Source: Scolanthus callimorphus
Lineage: Eukaryota; Cnidaria; Anthozoa; Actiniaria; Edwardsiidae
Direction: 5' to 3'
DNA: 64,000 nucleotides
Assembly: GCA_033964015.1 (NCBI GenBank)
Contig: CM066913.1
Span: forward strand, 24,640,790 to 24,704,789
This document shows, in pieces, positions 39,695 through 50,945 of this stretch (position 1 is its first letter; each line of letters begins with the position of its first letter). Under the pieces are notes generated by a model. It made no database searches. It saw only the letters and a list, made by a program, of their open reading frames with translations, and was not told where the DNA came from. The position numbers and the translations under genes are program-made.

Positions 39695-40918
39695 GTAAAT
39701 ATGCAAGCAACTACTTCATCTGGGATTTAAATAGAAGCTGTGTGATTGGGTTCCATTCACTACTGAAACTCCCACTATTGACTTGTGTTCCTTTGCTTGC
39801 CTACAAAGAAATGTCAACTAGTTTTACATTTGGCATAGCAAGAGTCAGGCAGGTGGAGGCTTTCCGTAGTACTCATACTAGTGATTTTTTAGATTGACAT
39901 TGCGGATACTTTGTGTTATTTGTACTGGATACTGTATGCTTGAAATTGACACTCCCACCATCAACCCCACCCCTCCAGAATTTTCCCTTCTGTGGGGGAT
40001 GAATATTTTCTGGACACACACAATTTTAAATAAAACCTAGCCAGGTGGTCCAATCATCTAAAAGAACACATATGCTAATTTTCCACACAGCTGAAGAGCA
40101 AGCGAAACTCCTGTAGACCAAAGGAGTAGATAATGTGACATGTATATCACTAGCACCTATGCAAGTTTTAAATATTTGCAGCAGGACATCGTGCAAGGTG
40201 TACATCTTCCAATCTGAGATAACAGTAGGAAAAACAGTATTTTGGGGCTTTGTTATTGTACTGTAGCTCAGGGTAGTACCCAGATAAGAGTGTACAGTAA
40301 AGTGCAGTAAAGATTCCTGACTGATTTTCCCGCAACTTAGAAATGGTTTATCAACAGAGCTATAATTTATTTATAATTTACTGGTACATTTCATAAGGTC
40401 AGGAGACCAGGTTTCATATGTTTACCCAGTTGATAATTCAAAATCTACACCAAGGATGGGCCATTCCATTTTTCAGCTGCATCTCCCCCTGATAATATTC
40501 AAAATATTCAAAATGTCCAGGTACAACTGTCCAACTGAAATGATAAGGTTCCTATTGTGCATCTCTGTAACCTCTTGGCCTCAGATATCTAGTTTGGTAC
40601 CTTGTCCGGATGTCTTTGTAGATGCATGATGGTAATGGACGGGAGTTGTCCCACCCCATATACCCACAACACTATCGTATGGTCCATCGTTAGGCTACCT
40701 GGAAGTCTCAAATGGGTTTCCACATGGTTACTAAAAAATATATTGGGGGAAAACAGATCGCTTCACAGTAAAGACACTCGAATCGTATAGGTGTTCACGG
40801 TTCGAGTGTCCTGACGGCAAATACCTGGAGCTAAAAGTGCCATGACGTTAGGAGGTATGAATGTATGAGATCTTAATATTTCTTGCACTATTTTTTTGTG
40901 ATTTCATTTCTCTGTCGT
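39695..40918. other. No gene seen
   Basis: AT-rich. A 10-base hairpin, GACACTCGAA ... TTCGAGTGTC, at about 40772-40812 is the only structure noticed. Confidence 0.4.
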
Positions 40919-41395
40919 TTAGTGTAGAGACTTTATAGTCTCGATGCTTCCATCGAACATCATCTTTCCTTGGTTATGAATCACTTCGTGGCAGCAACGG
41001 TATTCAAGCGCTCCGTTGAGATTATCAGTTCTGCAGTGCTCACATTTGCACCTATCGAGTATCGAAACAACGAACGGTCAACACAAGATATATCTTATAC
41101 TGGGCTTGCTTTAACCAAATCCTCACCATTCTGCTAAAGGGATAGTCCAATCTTCTCTATGTGCTAGTGTATCAGGCGAAAGACCATCCTGGTTTGCCTC
41201 CTCTTCTATCTGTCCTGGCAGTGCTAAAGGCTATTCCATGTAAGGCACGATCACTGGGCCATCTTCGTCAGAGCTCTCCTCTCTTCCATCGTTGTCTGTC
41301 CTCTCACTATCAGAATTGTTTTGTTTGCTAGCAGAAGATGCAGACTGGGTGTCGGTGTCACTAAACAAATCATTTTCGCTTTCAGAATCGGACAT
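40919..41395 (-). pseudogene. Small gene for a P2X7-type C-terminal Cys-rich domain, with an in-frame stop
   Basis: Minus strand. Exon 1 is 41395-41127: MSDSESENDLFSDTDTQ and an acidic Ser-rich run, then EDGPVIVPYME followed by TAG (41233-41231), then an open stretch ending REDWTIPLAE. A GTGAGG donor leaves phase 2. Exon 2 is 41051-40919 after a TAG acceptor: the junction restores Trp, giving WCKCEHC ... ALEYRCCHEV, then a short tail to TAA. The pattern W-C-x-C-x2-C with a later R-C-C-x-E is that of the cytoplasmic C-terminal domain of P2X7 receptors, which in invertebrates is common as a stand-alone domain without the channel part. There are no membrane segments here. The mid-exon stop suggests a pseudogene or a read error; everything else is intact. 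The usual tail after the Cys region appears shortened. Confidence 0.65.
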
Positions 41396-41544
41396 TTTCC
41401 GGGATATTTTTTACAAAACTCAATGACTCTTGAGCATTGTCGAAGTGAGAACTTTCAGAAGACGCTTCGCACTTTGGGTTAGACAAATCTGCACTCTGGA
41501 TCCGCCCTTGAGTCACGCCCTTGATCCGCCCTTGAGTCAGGACC

Positions 41545-41827
41545 CGTCTACACTACCGTTTTCATCGAATCCGTATAAGTTTGAAAACGCTCTCGAAAGT
41601 GGACACTAAGCGAATCCGTATACATGTCGTGTTTATAGTATGGACGGTCGAAAACGTGATCAAAATGAAAACAACGTCAACTGTACCACGTGATTTGAGG
41701 TTTCAAAGACGCGCCATCACTTTTTGAGCATGCATGTATTACATAAATGACGTCACGCCATCCCTTTTAGCGTTTTCGAGCGTTTGTGTGAGCGGCTGAA
41801 CACACCATGAAAACGGTAGTGTAGACG
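41545..41827. mobile_element. MITE with CGTCTACACTACCGTTTTCAT ends
   Basis: The left end CGTCTACACTACCGTTTTCA and the right end TGAAAACGGTAGTGTAGACG are perfect inverse copies over about 20 bases. Interior words GAAAACG and GTATAC recur. About 283 bp, with no coding capacity. Immediately upstream, TGATCCGCCCTTGAGTCA is doubled. Confidence 0.8.
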
Positions 41828-41995
41828 CGGAACAACAGATGCGAGTCTTAGGGAAACGAATCCGGATACTTTTTCTAGCTGTGACGAAGTCACCGATGAC
41901 GTTATACCACATGACCTTGATGTTGCACCTCCCATTCCATGAAGATAAGTTTACAAAAATTTGGTCACCTAGCGATGTTTCGTTCTCGAGATAAT

Positions 41996-42007
41996 AGAGA
42001 CCTTTAG
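41996..42007 (+). other. Isolated Harbinger-like terminal sequence
   Basis: ATAATAGAGACCTTTAG matches TTAATAGAGACCTTTAG at 62596-62612 in front of the Harbinger gene. The following ~50 bp (CGAGAACCAGGACCAGGACG) differ. Might be a solo end or a related MITE; no second end located. Confidence 0.4.
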
Positions 42008-42531
42008 ATCCGAGAACCAGGACCAGGACGAGTTTTTGCTCGCGCGTCTTCTGTGCATGCGTCCAACGCCTGTCACGGTCACGCTCCTGTCCTTATAAAC
42101 TCTTTGTTTATAATTTTTTTTCTGAATTTGTTCCCATCTTTATTGCTTCAAATGTTTGATATTTCCAACCTGTACCGTTTCTCCCTTCTTTGGTCGGGAC
42201 GAATAACTACTGCTGGTTTGCCACTATCTTGGTAGATCATCAGAAGTTGCTATGGCAAACTTGGGGAAGACATAACAGACAAATCCAGATTACTGAGACC
42301 AAGACATACATTATTGATGGACAGTCTCTTTTTTCTTTTGGACTGGTTCCTTCAGACATGAAATGGCTTGCTTATTTTTTTTTTTTTTCGAGAGCACAAT
42401 AATACAGCGTTTTACTTTTCCTCTTTTGCTAATGTAAATCAGTCAAACATGGAAACACAATGGATCCCTTGGTCATGAGCCTACCAACACTTGACAACCA
42501 TGGGAGTATAATAGTATAATTTCAGTTGCAG
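42008..42531. other. No gene seen
   Basis: No exon supported before the acceptor at 42531. Confidence 0.4.
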
Positions 42532-42750
42532 AAGAAGTAGAAAAATTCATTGAAGGTTTAGAAAGCTTTGCAGGAGCAGACAAAACGAACAGGACAACAA
42601 TAACATATTTCATTAGAAATAAAGAGTCCCGTCAACAGTTGAAGCCAATATTAGGACGAAATGTTGACAAAGGACTTGCTAACCCTCTTCATAACATGAA
42701 TAATGGCTGGCAGTATTTCAATAACTTTCCTTCTTCACATCTGCCAAATC
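42532..42750 (+). CDS. Exon-like segment, unrecognised, ending in a LINE copy
   Basis: After TTTCAGTTGCAG the sequence reads EVEKFIEGLESFAGADK, then RNKESRQQLKPILGRN and ANPLHNMNNGWQYF before a stop at about 42753. It has coding character and may be an exon of a transposon-related cnidarian gene family. Its end is uncertain because the LINE copy begins soon after. Confidence 0.35.
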
Positions 42751-43680
42751 CCTGAAAGTGTTAAATCTGTGAAAGTCCTAGCAGCAACAGATTATTTTAT
42801 CATATCTCAGAGCTATATTGGTGTCATCTTCGACCAATACATGTACCTTGAAGAGCAAGTCACAAACACATGCAAAACTTGTTTCTTCCACTTAAGAAAT
42901 ATTGCTAAAATTAGGAACTGCTTAACTCAATCCGACACAGAAACCCTTGTCTACCCCTTCATCACAACTAAGCTGGATCATTCCAGCTCACTGCTGTACG
43001 GGCTACCCAAATTCCTCATCCAGAGAATGCAAAATGTACAGAACTCAGCAGCTCGTCTAGGAACTCGTACTAAAAAATATTAACACATAATCCCCATTAT
43101 GAAGCAGTTACATTGGCTCCCTATGAGCCAGCGCATTGTTTTTAAAGTACTTTTATTTTTTATAAAGCTTTAAATGGTTTGGCTCCTTCACAAATTTCAA
43201 ATCTTATTGAGCAATATAATCCTACGCGGAGCCTGAGATGTTCATCTTAGCACTTGCTGAAACGAAAATAGCTAGGTTGATCTCCTATAACGAAAGAAAC
43301 GAAAGATCTTTTCAATTTACAGCCCCCAGTCTTTGGGACTCCCTGCCTGACCCAATCCGTCAGAGTCAAACTTTAAATCTTACCTAAAAACCTACCGTTT
43401 TAAAAATTACTATCAGTGCTGATCGTATGCCTCATTAATAATGTCTTTAGTTACTTTTTAAACACTTAATATACTGCAAATCATTTATGTTTTTTTGTTA
43501 TGATTTTTTGTCATACTGTTTATTACGCTACTAATTATCTCCTTTATTTTAGAGTGTAAATTATATATATAGTTTGCTTGTTTGTTTAAGTTTTTTTAAT
43601 CATAACTCTTGTAAAGCGCTATTGAGCTACAGGAAATAGCGCTATATAAATCCAACAATTATTATCATTACTAGTTGATT
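42751..43680 (+). mobile_element. 5'-truncated L2-type LINE
   Basis: From about 42815 the frame reads GVIFDQYMYLEEQV, FHLRNIAKIRNCL, FITTKLDHSSSLLYGLP and MQNVQNSAARL, closely parallel to the C-terminal part of the complete LINE at 57661-60897 (GVIFDETM, YNLRNIAKIRNCL, LQRVQNAAARI). A stop ends it at 43083; later LPDPIRQSQTLN-type remnants follow in other frames. The 3' end has the L2-type GTAAAGCGCTATTGAG and AGCGCTATATAAATCC, ending in ATTATTATCATT. An inactive copy. Confidence 0.75.
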
Positions 43681-44371
43681 ACCCGTGAATAAATTCACTC
43701 AGTCTTTGAAGGGTGTCTTTGAGTGGATGACAAAAGTCAATTGTTTAATATTTTTTTTCAAAGTACGAAAAGTCTTTGTAGACAACTTTTCTGGTGTAGG
43801 CTGTACGTGCCTGTTTTTTTTTTTTTCCAGCTTATTTTTTGGTCAAAGAAAACTACATTGTGATGTTTGGGCGCAAAGACCCATGACTAAACTTTTAGAA
43901 TACAGTTTGGATGTATTTCAAGAAACCTCTTTACAAAGAAAGTGAGTTTTATACTATTTTAAAGTGAATCTTTGACTTAATAATTATTTTCTATTTACAA
44001 ACACTGCCGGGGATATATTTCAAGCAAAGTCATTGACTTTTGAAATCGCCCCCTGTAGCGCTTTGACTTTTGAAATCGCCACTTAAAGTGTTTTGAGGTA
44101 CTGATTGCTTAGTGATTTAAAAACATTTAATGATCTGAAACCCAAAACGACTTCAGTTTTCAGCAGCAAGCAACTCAGCTCGGAGTTTTTTGCTTGTTTT
44201 TCCCTTGGCGCACGTACTTAAATGGCTTCCCTGGCACGTCCATGCGAAGGAACATCGAGGTCGGCGAGATCACTTTTTTGCTAAACAAAGTCTAAAACAA
44301 CAACATTTGCCTGGGTTCGAGCTACAAATTGTAAAAACAAAACTAATTAAGCTGAAATGGATGGCTCCCGT
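43681..44371. other. No gene seen
   Basis: TTGACTTTTGAAATCGCC is tandemly repeated at about 44034-44086. No exon supported. Confidence 0.4.
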
Positions 44372-44629
44372 CAAATTAAATGTCTAAATTTCAAGCTTCT
44401 GTTATACGGTTTTTTCCACAATAGAGCAGTAATTTCCAATGATATAGGGACGATTATATTTTATTATACTCGAGTGTTTTGCTCTCTCCGTCGTTCTACA
44501 ATCTCTCTGCACCACACCCCCTATTACATTACAAGCTACGTGACCTAATCACTAACATGCAGTGGGCGGAAGTGGCGCGACCATGTAACGCTACTTGACA
44601 ATCAAAATGCTAAAAATACACGCTTAACA
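44372..44629 (-). repeat. Putative LTR of a Gypsy-type element
   Basis: On the minus strand a purine tract, GGAGGGGAGAG, at 44640-44630 is followed by TGTTAAGCGTGTATTTTTAG, fitting polypurine tract plus LTR start (TG). The far end is uncertain; an ACA at about 44372 is possible. The same 23-base LTR start recurs at 46705-46727. Confidence 0.4.
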
Positions 44630-44934
44630 CTCTCCCCTCCTTAAAGAAATGTCATCCTTGACATCTTACAAGCAAAGCTGCTTTCTTTACTCTACACATG
44701 TTTCACGTCTACCTAACAAACCACGTGAATACAGGAAGGATTGATCAGGTCCTCCGATGTATCTACCTTCATTTTAGTGACCGTAACACGCTTGAGGGTC
44801 TTGACACTTGTCAATTGCTGCATTACAAATACACGTGCGGCGTATACGCCTGTCCCGTTTTTTTTAGACAAATAGCTAGATAATTCATAAATCTAAATAC
44901 AATCAAACAACACTATAATATAAGAGTCATGTCC

Positions 44935-45715
44935 TTAGGTTCTGTAGTACCCTTGCTGCCAGTACTGAGGTTGCGGCACATACTGCGGATAGGTGTACAT
45001 CAATGGATGCTGAAGCTGCTGCACCTGTTGAGAGAATCCGTGTTGTGGGTACACCGTAGCACCACATCCATATGCTTGGTTATGCACTATACCAGGGTGA
45101 AGTGCATGCGCGTTGGGGTAGGTTGCCACAGGACTAATATATACAGGATTCCCCGGATTGACGTAGGTGAACACAGGAGGCGGCCGGCGGTTACGCACTG
45201 GTCGCACTGGGGTGTCCTCGGGCTCTGATTCAGCATGCTGAGAAGCCTCTTGTGCATCGCTTTCCTCGCCTGCATCCTGCTCGGCCTCTTCCTCGCCTGC
45301 ATCCTGCTCGGCCTCCGAAGGAATGGGTGTGTCTGCCTCGATAGCATTAGGTTCAGCATCGTCTCTTGGGTACAACGCAAAACCTGCCAGCTCTTCGTCT
45401 TCCTCCTCAGATTCTTCATCATCTACAAGTGGGTATGGTGTTGGAGGTCGATTGGTCACACATCTCCTCGGCCTTTCTTGTGCAGGAACCGCTGGTTGTT
45501 CTACAGGTAAATGATTGCACGGAAGCAACAAGTTGCGATGGAGGATGCGTTCCCTTCCCCGTCCAGATTCAGGGCGTAGCACATACACGGGGCTGTCTGG
45601 TCCCCTTCGTGATGCCACTACATGAACTTCATCTTCCCAGTATGCTCTTAATTTTCCGGGCCCACCTCGAGGAGTGAGGTTGCGTATTAAAACTCGATCA
45701 CCTGAAGATCTACGG
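44935..45715 (-). CDS. Gypsy-type integrase C-terminal region and tail (partial)
   Basis: Minus-strand open frame. From 45715 it reads [51 protein letters not shown] and [10 protein letters not shown], the chromodomain/GPY-like C-terminal module of Gypsy integrases in its usual order. After it comes a Pro-rich linker, a very acidic Glu-rich run in which [10 protein letters not shown] is partly duplicated, and a Gln/Tyr/Pro-rich tail. The catalytic core of integrase, reverse transcriptase and protease are absent. The open frame extends rightwards past 45715 but that part is the antisense of Gag. An inactive fragment. Confidence 0.7.
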
Positions 45716-45722
45716 CCTAGGC

Positions 45723-46704
45723 TTGGATAAACTGACGGAGCTGACAGAGCGACTCGAGATTTCGGTTCCAGGAGATACTCGACGTCTGGGGCTGGCGAAG
45801 GCAGTGATGGAGGGCTTAGAAAAGGCTTTAAGCAAGACCGCCGACAAAGGGAAGTATATTGATGAGATGATAAGTTTCGTGACCGACGATATGCCTCCAC
45901 TAGAAGACATCTTAGGGGAACATGGGGTTGCTGAATCGAAGTCAGAGTCTGGTAAGGCTAATAGCCAGAAGGTAAGCCTGTCAGTTGAAAAGATTTTAAA
46001 ACGAGAGTTTAAAATCCACGGAACTATCGGTACCGGTACAGACAGTTCGAACGATGGTCTGACCTATCTTAGCATCCATCGGCAAATTGGGATAGGATTG
46101 AGCTCCGGTTACGCTGAGCACGAAATTGTAGAAGCGGTAATTCGGGCTGTCAGTCCAAATTCGCGGTTACGCTCGTACCTTGAAATGATTCAAGAATTGT
46201 CTCTAGACCGTCTCAAACAAATTTTGAAGGCACACTTTAAGCAAAAGAGTGGTACTGAATTGTATCAAGAGTTATCAGGACTCTGTCAAGATGTCAAAGA
46301 GACCCCTCAAGAATTTCTAATTAGAGCCATGAACTTGAGACAGCAGGTTATTCTAAGTTCAAAACAGAGTGATAACGCTATAAAATACGATCCTAGTCTG
46401 GTGCAAGCCTTGTTTCTTCATGTCCTCGAAACGGGGTTATTAGAAGAGTCGGTACGAGCAAAACTACGCCCCTTGTTAGAAAACCCTTCAGTTAGCGATG
46501 AAATGTTAATGGAAAAAATTAACGTTGCTGTTTCGGCTGAAGCGGAACGATCAAACAAAATTAACGGCAAAAAGGGGAGGGTTTCTAACGTCTCACAAAT
46601 TAGCCAAGCCGCTGCAATGGTGGAGGGGGGAGGCGACGGGTCGAAGAAGGTCAAAGAGCCAAAACCTAATAAGTTAATGGCCACACTTGAGGCCGTCCAG
46701 ACGG
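45723..46704 (+). CDS. Gypsy-type Gag (partial, inverted relative to its integrase)
   Basis: Plus-strand open frame of about 330 residues. Words such as [56 protein letters not shown] and [17 protein letters not shown] form a capsid-like helical Gag region. No CCHC knuckle is seen before the frame runs at 46705 into LTR sequence, which supplies its last residues and stop. An upstream frame continues from the integrase antisense, so the true Gag start is not defined. No stops inside. Gag and pol should lie on one strand, so the element has been rearranged. Confidence 0.65.
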
Positions 46705-46727
46705 AGCTAAAAATACACGCTTAACAC
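46705..46727. repeat. 23-bp copy of the LTR start
   Basis: GCTAAAAATACACGCTTAACACT is identical to 44609-44631. On the minus strand it is the first bases of the putative LTR (TGTTAAGCG...). It marks the right border of the rearranged element. Confidence 0.85.
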
Positions 46728-46879
46728 TTCCATTCACGGAAAATTTTGCTTTCTTTGTGAAGCAACGCCAAACATGGCGGACAGCGTCTCTCCGCTAAAG
46801 AAAATGCCTAGATTTTAAGCGCGATATTTAAGAGCTATGTATTTAAGAGATAGATGTTCGTACATACATGTATAAGCAC

Positions 46880-47460
46880 AAACACATAATCTACATTCCA
46901 CCTATATTCTTCTAAAACTTAACATTTGCAGATGTATAACTCTAAATCACACAAAGATGTCAATCAAGCAGAGGAAAAGTATGGTTTAACAGTAGATGAA
47001 TACCACACCCAGTAAAACCGTGCAGCTCCTGGCTGTGGCAAACATGTGACATCTCTCTCTCCCTCTTTCCAGGTGCCTCTGTTAGACAGCAAGTGCAACT
47101 GTTAGCTAAATCAAACAAAAATGTCGGTCAAGCAGAGGAAAAGTGTATGGCTTAACAGTAGTTGAATACTTCCCCAAGGACAACCCTGCAGCTCCTGCCT
47201 GTGGAAAACATCCTGGTAGTGGCATCCACACTTTTTAATGCCTTACCAGTCCCTATTCGTAATCAGTCAAATTTTAAAACGTATTGTAGAGGAATTGAAT
47301 CCTTTTTTAAATAACATATAGACCAATTCTCAATATTTTTATATAGTTTTTCACCGTTTATCGAGAGTATCATTACTTTGTAATTTTTATTATCATTAGT
47401 CTTTAACAGACGAGGAACCACCTCGTGGAAACCTTGTTAATAACTCAGTGCAATTAGCTG
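46880..47460 (+). mobile_element. LINE 3' fragment, copy 1
   Basis: Shares long stretches in the same order with 62180-62600: GGTGCCTCTGTTAGA, AAGCAGAGG, CCACACTTTTTAATGCC, CCAGTCCCTATTCGTAATCA, AACGTATTGTAGAGGAATTG, TAGTTTTTCACCGTTTATC and AACCACCTCGTGGAA. The segment FNALPVPIRNQ ... FKTYCRGIESFF is the kind of C-terminus found in CR1/L2 ORF2 proteins. It contains an internal partial duplication (CAAGCAGAGGAAAAG twice) not seen in the other copy. Confidence 0.6.
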
Positions 47461-47469
47461 ATCCAAGAG

Positions 47470-47780
47470 CTCATCCCTAGCCTGCAGAAAGATGATCTCA
47501 CCTGGCTGCTATTGGAGTTACTCAAGCTTCAATATGCTGAACAGGTCTACTCCGATATTAATATAAAGGTTGTTGTTCGAACACTTGGTCAACCATCCAA
47601 GGAGGCTATTGCAAATGATGTATTCAGTGGACTTGCGCTGGGCATTGGCATCAACAGCAACCCTGGAGAGTTTGCCTCTAAATCTTTAAAGGCCATGAAA
47701 AGGCTCAAAGATGCTTGGAAGAACAATATCCTGTACAAGCTCTGCCAGTGTATCAGTGAGGACCGCCCTGGGACAAACCT
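47470..47780 (+). CDS. Unrecognised coding-like segment
   Basis: An open frame reads IPSLQKDDLTWLLLELLKLQ, SDINIKVVVRTLGQPSKEAI, NDVFSGLALGIGIN, GEFASKSLKAMKRLKDAWKN and LCQCISEDRPG. Good coding character without a start codon or splice sites that I can fix. It may be an exon captured beside the LINE fragment that follows, or part of a repeat-associated gene. Family not recognised. Confidence 0.35.
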
Positions 47781-48077
47781 GTTTGGGGTCTTGCAGCTTA
47801 TGACAAATATCTTAGCCGGATAGACGGACTTTTCAGCAGAGCTTTTAAAGTTGGCTTCTGTAAGCAGAAATATAGTATCAGGGATATCCTGAGTCACTGT
47901 GACCAAAAGCTTTGGGGAGCAATAACAAAGGCTAATCAAACAGCTCTTGATGACCTACTCCCCCCGTTGAGAATGCGTGATCTTCGGGGTCGTGGGCATC
48001 AGTATATTCTCCCTAAAGTAAAAACTGAGCGTTTCAAGAAAGTGTTTATTAACAGATGTTTATTTGAATACATCTGA
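47781..48077 (+). mobile_element. LINE ORF2 3' end
   Basis: A frame different from the preceding segment reads WGLAAYDKYLSRIDGLFSRA, FKVGFCKQKYSIRDIL, KLWGAITKANQTALDDLLPP and LPKVKTERFKKVFINRCL to a TGA at 48077. This is the usual C-terminus of a LINE reverse transcriptase protein. CAATAAAGACTATTG at about 48138 may be its polyadenylation region. 5'-truncated, inactive. Confidence 0.65.
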
Positions 48078-48454
48078 GTTATTTAATTTAATTATACTTT
48101 GTAAATCTCTACGTCTGTCTAGAGATCTGATATTGCAATAAAGACTATTGTCTAAAGCAGCCACTCATGTCCCTCGACCGCATGTCATTTGGTCTGCTAC
48201 ATTATAACATAAAAATTTACATCGATGTGTCCAATGTGCGTTTATTAAAGCGTCTATGACACGAAATGTTGCATAGTAGTTTTTTGTCTTAAATGTCGAG
48301 AAGAACGTGTAAATACTACTTTTCGAGACTTTTCCACTTTTTTAAATATTTTTTACAAAACTTAGAGCGGTCAGAAAAACCGCAATTTTCCCTTCAAGCG
48401 GTGAAAGACTGGGTCCGAGTGTGTGACGTATGCAGTGTGTTCTCTCAAATCAAA

Positions 48455-48547
48455 ATGGCTTCCAAGCATGTCAAAAGCAGCAGCAGTTCGTGTTCTTCTT
48501 TGGAATTCGAGGTCAAGGAATGCGTTGGAGAACAGGAACTCGAGTAG
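48455..48547 (+). CDS. Short open frame inside the TTAA element
   Basis: ATG in an AAAATGG context begins MASKHVKSSSSSCSSLEF and continues with a glutamate-rich segment to a TAG at 48547. Thirty residues only. It may be the remains of a first exon of a transposon gene; no homology recognised. Confidence 0.3.
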   Translation: MASKHVKSSSSSCSSLEFEVKECVGEQELE

Positions 48548-49681
48548 TCCTCTACTCAAATGAGCCCTTAGCTAGCGACTGCTATTCTTGGTTGAATTCT
48601 GAACACAGAAACCGATGATAAAGATGGAGCAAGTTCGATCGACTCGGCGCGATTCTTTTGCACTTTGTCTCAGGAACCTTGCTGGTTTTGCGTTGCCATC
48701 CTACATGGAAATTATTGTGAATTACTCAAGATTCCAAATGTAAAAATTGTGCTGTTGAACTTCACGTTCTCGAGTGCGGCTTGGCTTGCATACTTGAGAA
48801 CAGCTACGATCAGCAGGATTGTACACAAGGCTGTCCTCTCAGACTGGTTGGTCGCCTCTTCTCCCTGCTACATTTCTATTAAAGAGTGGATAACTTTTCC
48901 TGATTGATGCCTCAAAACGTTACGTAGTCGAGGACGCAGCTACATATTTTTCCCCAAGTTAAAAAGATGGCCTAGAAATGTTTTTATAAAACTTTTTTGA
49001 TGTTAGTTATTTCTAAATTCCTCACCTATTCTTATGATCCTCTTCTACAATTTTCTTTAGCACTACCCACATTCTGATAAAAAACAATGTGGTAGCAGAT
49101 ATTGCACTTGCTTTCTTATAACTTGTGGCATTGGAAACTTGGATAAAGTGGATTAGCTTGCTAGTGGAAAGTATCTCAATTAAAGTTAAGTGTAACATCA
49201 AATTAACTCATGAGCCGTACAAGTACAGTAAATTTTATGGTATTTTTTTGTAAAATTCTGACTAATAACTTGGTAGTTCGTCTGTATCCTGATGTGTGGT
49301 TGCCTACACCGACTGTTTTTCAACAAGTGGATATTTGGGTACCAGGGCTGTGAAAACTCCAGACCTCTGCTAGCCTGCATCTTTTATGGCATGAGTGAAG
49401 CATGGCTCATCATCATCATCTGACTGGGTTGAATGTTTACAGCATTTTCCTCCCATTACATGGATACAAAGCTACACAATAGCAGGAACATAATTGTACT
49501 ACTTGGCCCTATGGAATTTTTCACCATTGATGAATGTTGTGCTAAAAAAATTCCCTGGCTCGCACCTTCAGTTGTCAAGATTTTCTAACAAAGGAAGACA
49601 CATTTGTTGACTCAGCTTACTCACGGGTATGACTAGTTTTCAGGAAAACTAGGTGGTCTGCTTCAGTGGGGATGTAAACAA

Positions 49682-49877
49682 GGACAACAACAACCAAAGG
49701 TTGAGATTTGTGTTAACACTGTGGGGAAATGGTGTTTTGCTGACATTTCAAGCATTAGCCCTTCATCGGATCAAAGAAAAAAAGTTAACTCCAAGCTAGG
49801 TAACGCTTGAAAGGTCAGCAAAACAGCATTTCTCCACAGTGTTTAACATAAATCTCAACCTTTGGTTGTTGTTGTCC
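49682..49877. mobile_element. 196-bp MITE nested in the TTAA element
   Basis: GGACAACAACAACCAAAGGT, TGAGATTTGTGTTAACACTG, TTTTGCTGAC and TTTCAAGC at the left are mirrored by GCTTGAAAGGTCAGCAAAAC and the reverse complement of the rest, ending AACCTTTGGTTGTTGTTGTCC. Arms about 72 bp, loop about 50 bp. Confidence 0.8.
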
Positions 49878-50484
49878 AAGCTTATATGAGGTACTCGAAA
49901 TCTTTTTAGCACAATGCCATGTGCATGTATTCGATTCCAAATTGATGTGAAAAAGTTTTCAATGGTACACTGTACTGTACCTCCAAATGTCAGGACAGCA
50001 TGAGGCCAGTAATCCATTACAGGCGATGGGCTTGCTACATGTTTTGGGCTTAATTTAAGCAAACATGATTGGAACTTGAACTGTTTATCAGGCATTTCTT
50101 TGAAGGAGGAGTTTAAATTGTTCATTCTTTTTCATTTTAAAATGTGTGAACAATGTGCTTTTCATATGAAATTGATGTCTGCTTTGAGAATTTTTATGGT
50201 CAATTTTGAATTTCGCACCTACAAATATTGATCATGCAGCTAGTGTAGTGAAGCCAAACACAACTCCTGGACATTGGTGTCTGTACCAGATTCTTTTTCA
50301 AGAAAGTCATTCGAGTAAGGCAAGCTAGCGGTGCCTGTTTTCTGAAATGTGTGATTCCAGAAATTGTCCATAACTATGACCCACCACCCACTTGAATTTC
50401 CAGTGAAAAATATAGTAATTGTATGGGAAATATTTTACCCCCACCCCACCCTTCTAGAATTTCCAAATCCCTACCAAGGGGGAG

Positions 50485-50945
50485 GAATGGATTTTCCTGG
50501 AACCACACAATGTCAAAGAATATAAACTGTTATGACTGCTATTGGTCCCTTGCTAGTAGAGGCCTCTAATCTCTGCATTTTGCTGCCTGAGGGTTGCAAG
50601 GAAAAGAGACCCGGGTCAAAACTTGCTTTGTTTTGCCACCTTCCACCACACAATGTCAAAGAATATGAACTATGATGACTGCTATTGGTCCCTTGCTAGT
50701 AGAGACCTCTAATCTCTGCATTTTTCTGCCTGAGGGTTGCAAGAAAAAGAGACCCGGGTCAAAACTTACTTTGTTTTGCCACTATCCACAACCTTGGGTG
50801 GTTTCCTAATCATTTTGTGAGCCCATTATATGTGGAAGCATATCTACAGACATTATCTGCTGATATTATTTGAGCCATGGAGCAGAAAACGTCTGTAGAT
50901 ATCCACGGTTGTGGACAGTGGTAAAACAAAGTGAGTTTCAACCTA
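50485..50945. repeat. ~147-bp tandem duplication overlapping a palindrome
   Basis: CACACAATGTCAAAGAATAT, ACTGCTATTGGTCCCTTGC, CTCTAATCTCTGCATTTT and GAGACCCGGGTCAAAACTT occur twice (about 50500-50646 and 50647-50790). The second copy leads into an inverted repeat: ACTTTGTTTTGCCACTATCC with ACAACC against GGTTGTGGACAGTGGTAAAAC and AAAGTGAG, and TATCTACAGAC against GTCTGTAGATA (to about 50945). Confidence 0.8.

Noticed and set aside
45235..45677. Plus-strand frames opposite the integrase tail, one serine-rich
   Set aside because: Antisense of the Glu-rich integrase tail.
44935..45900. A single 321-codon minus-strand gene
   Set aside because: Only 45715-44935 resembles integrase; the part right of 45715 is the antisense of Gag, so the long frame is a fusion artefact.
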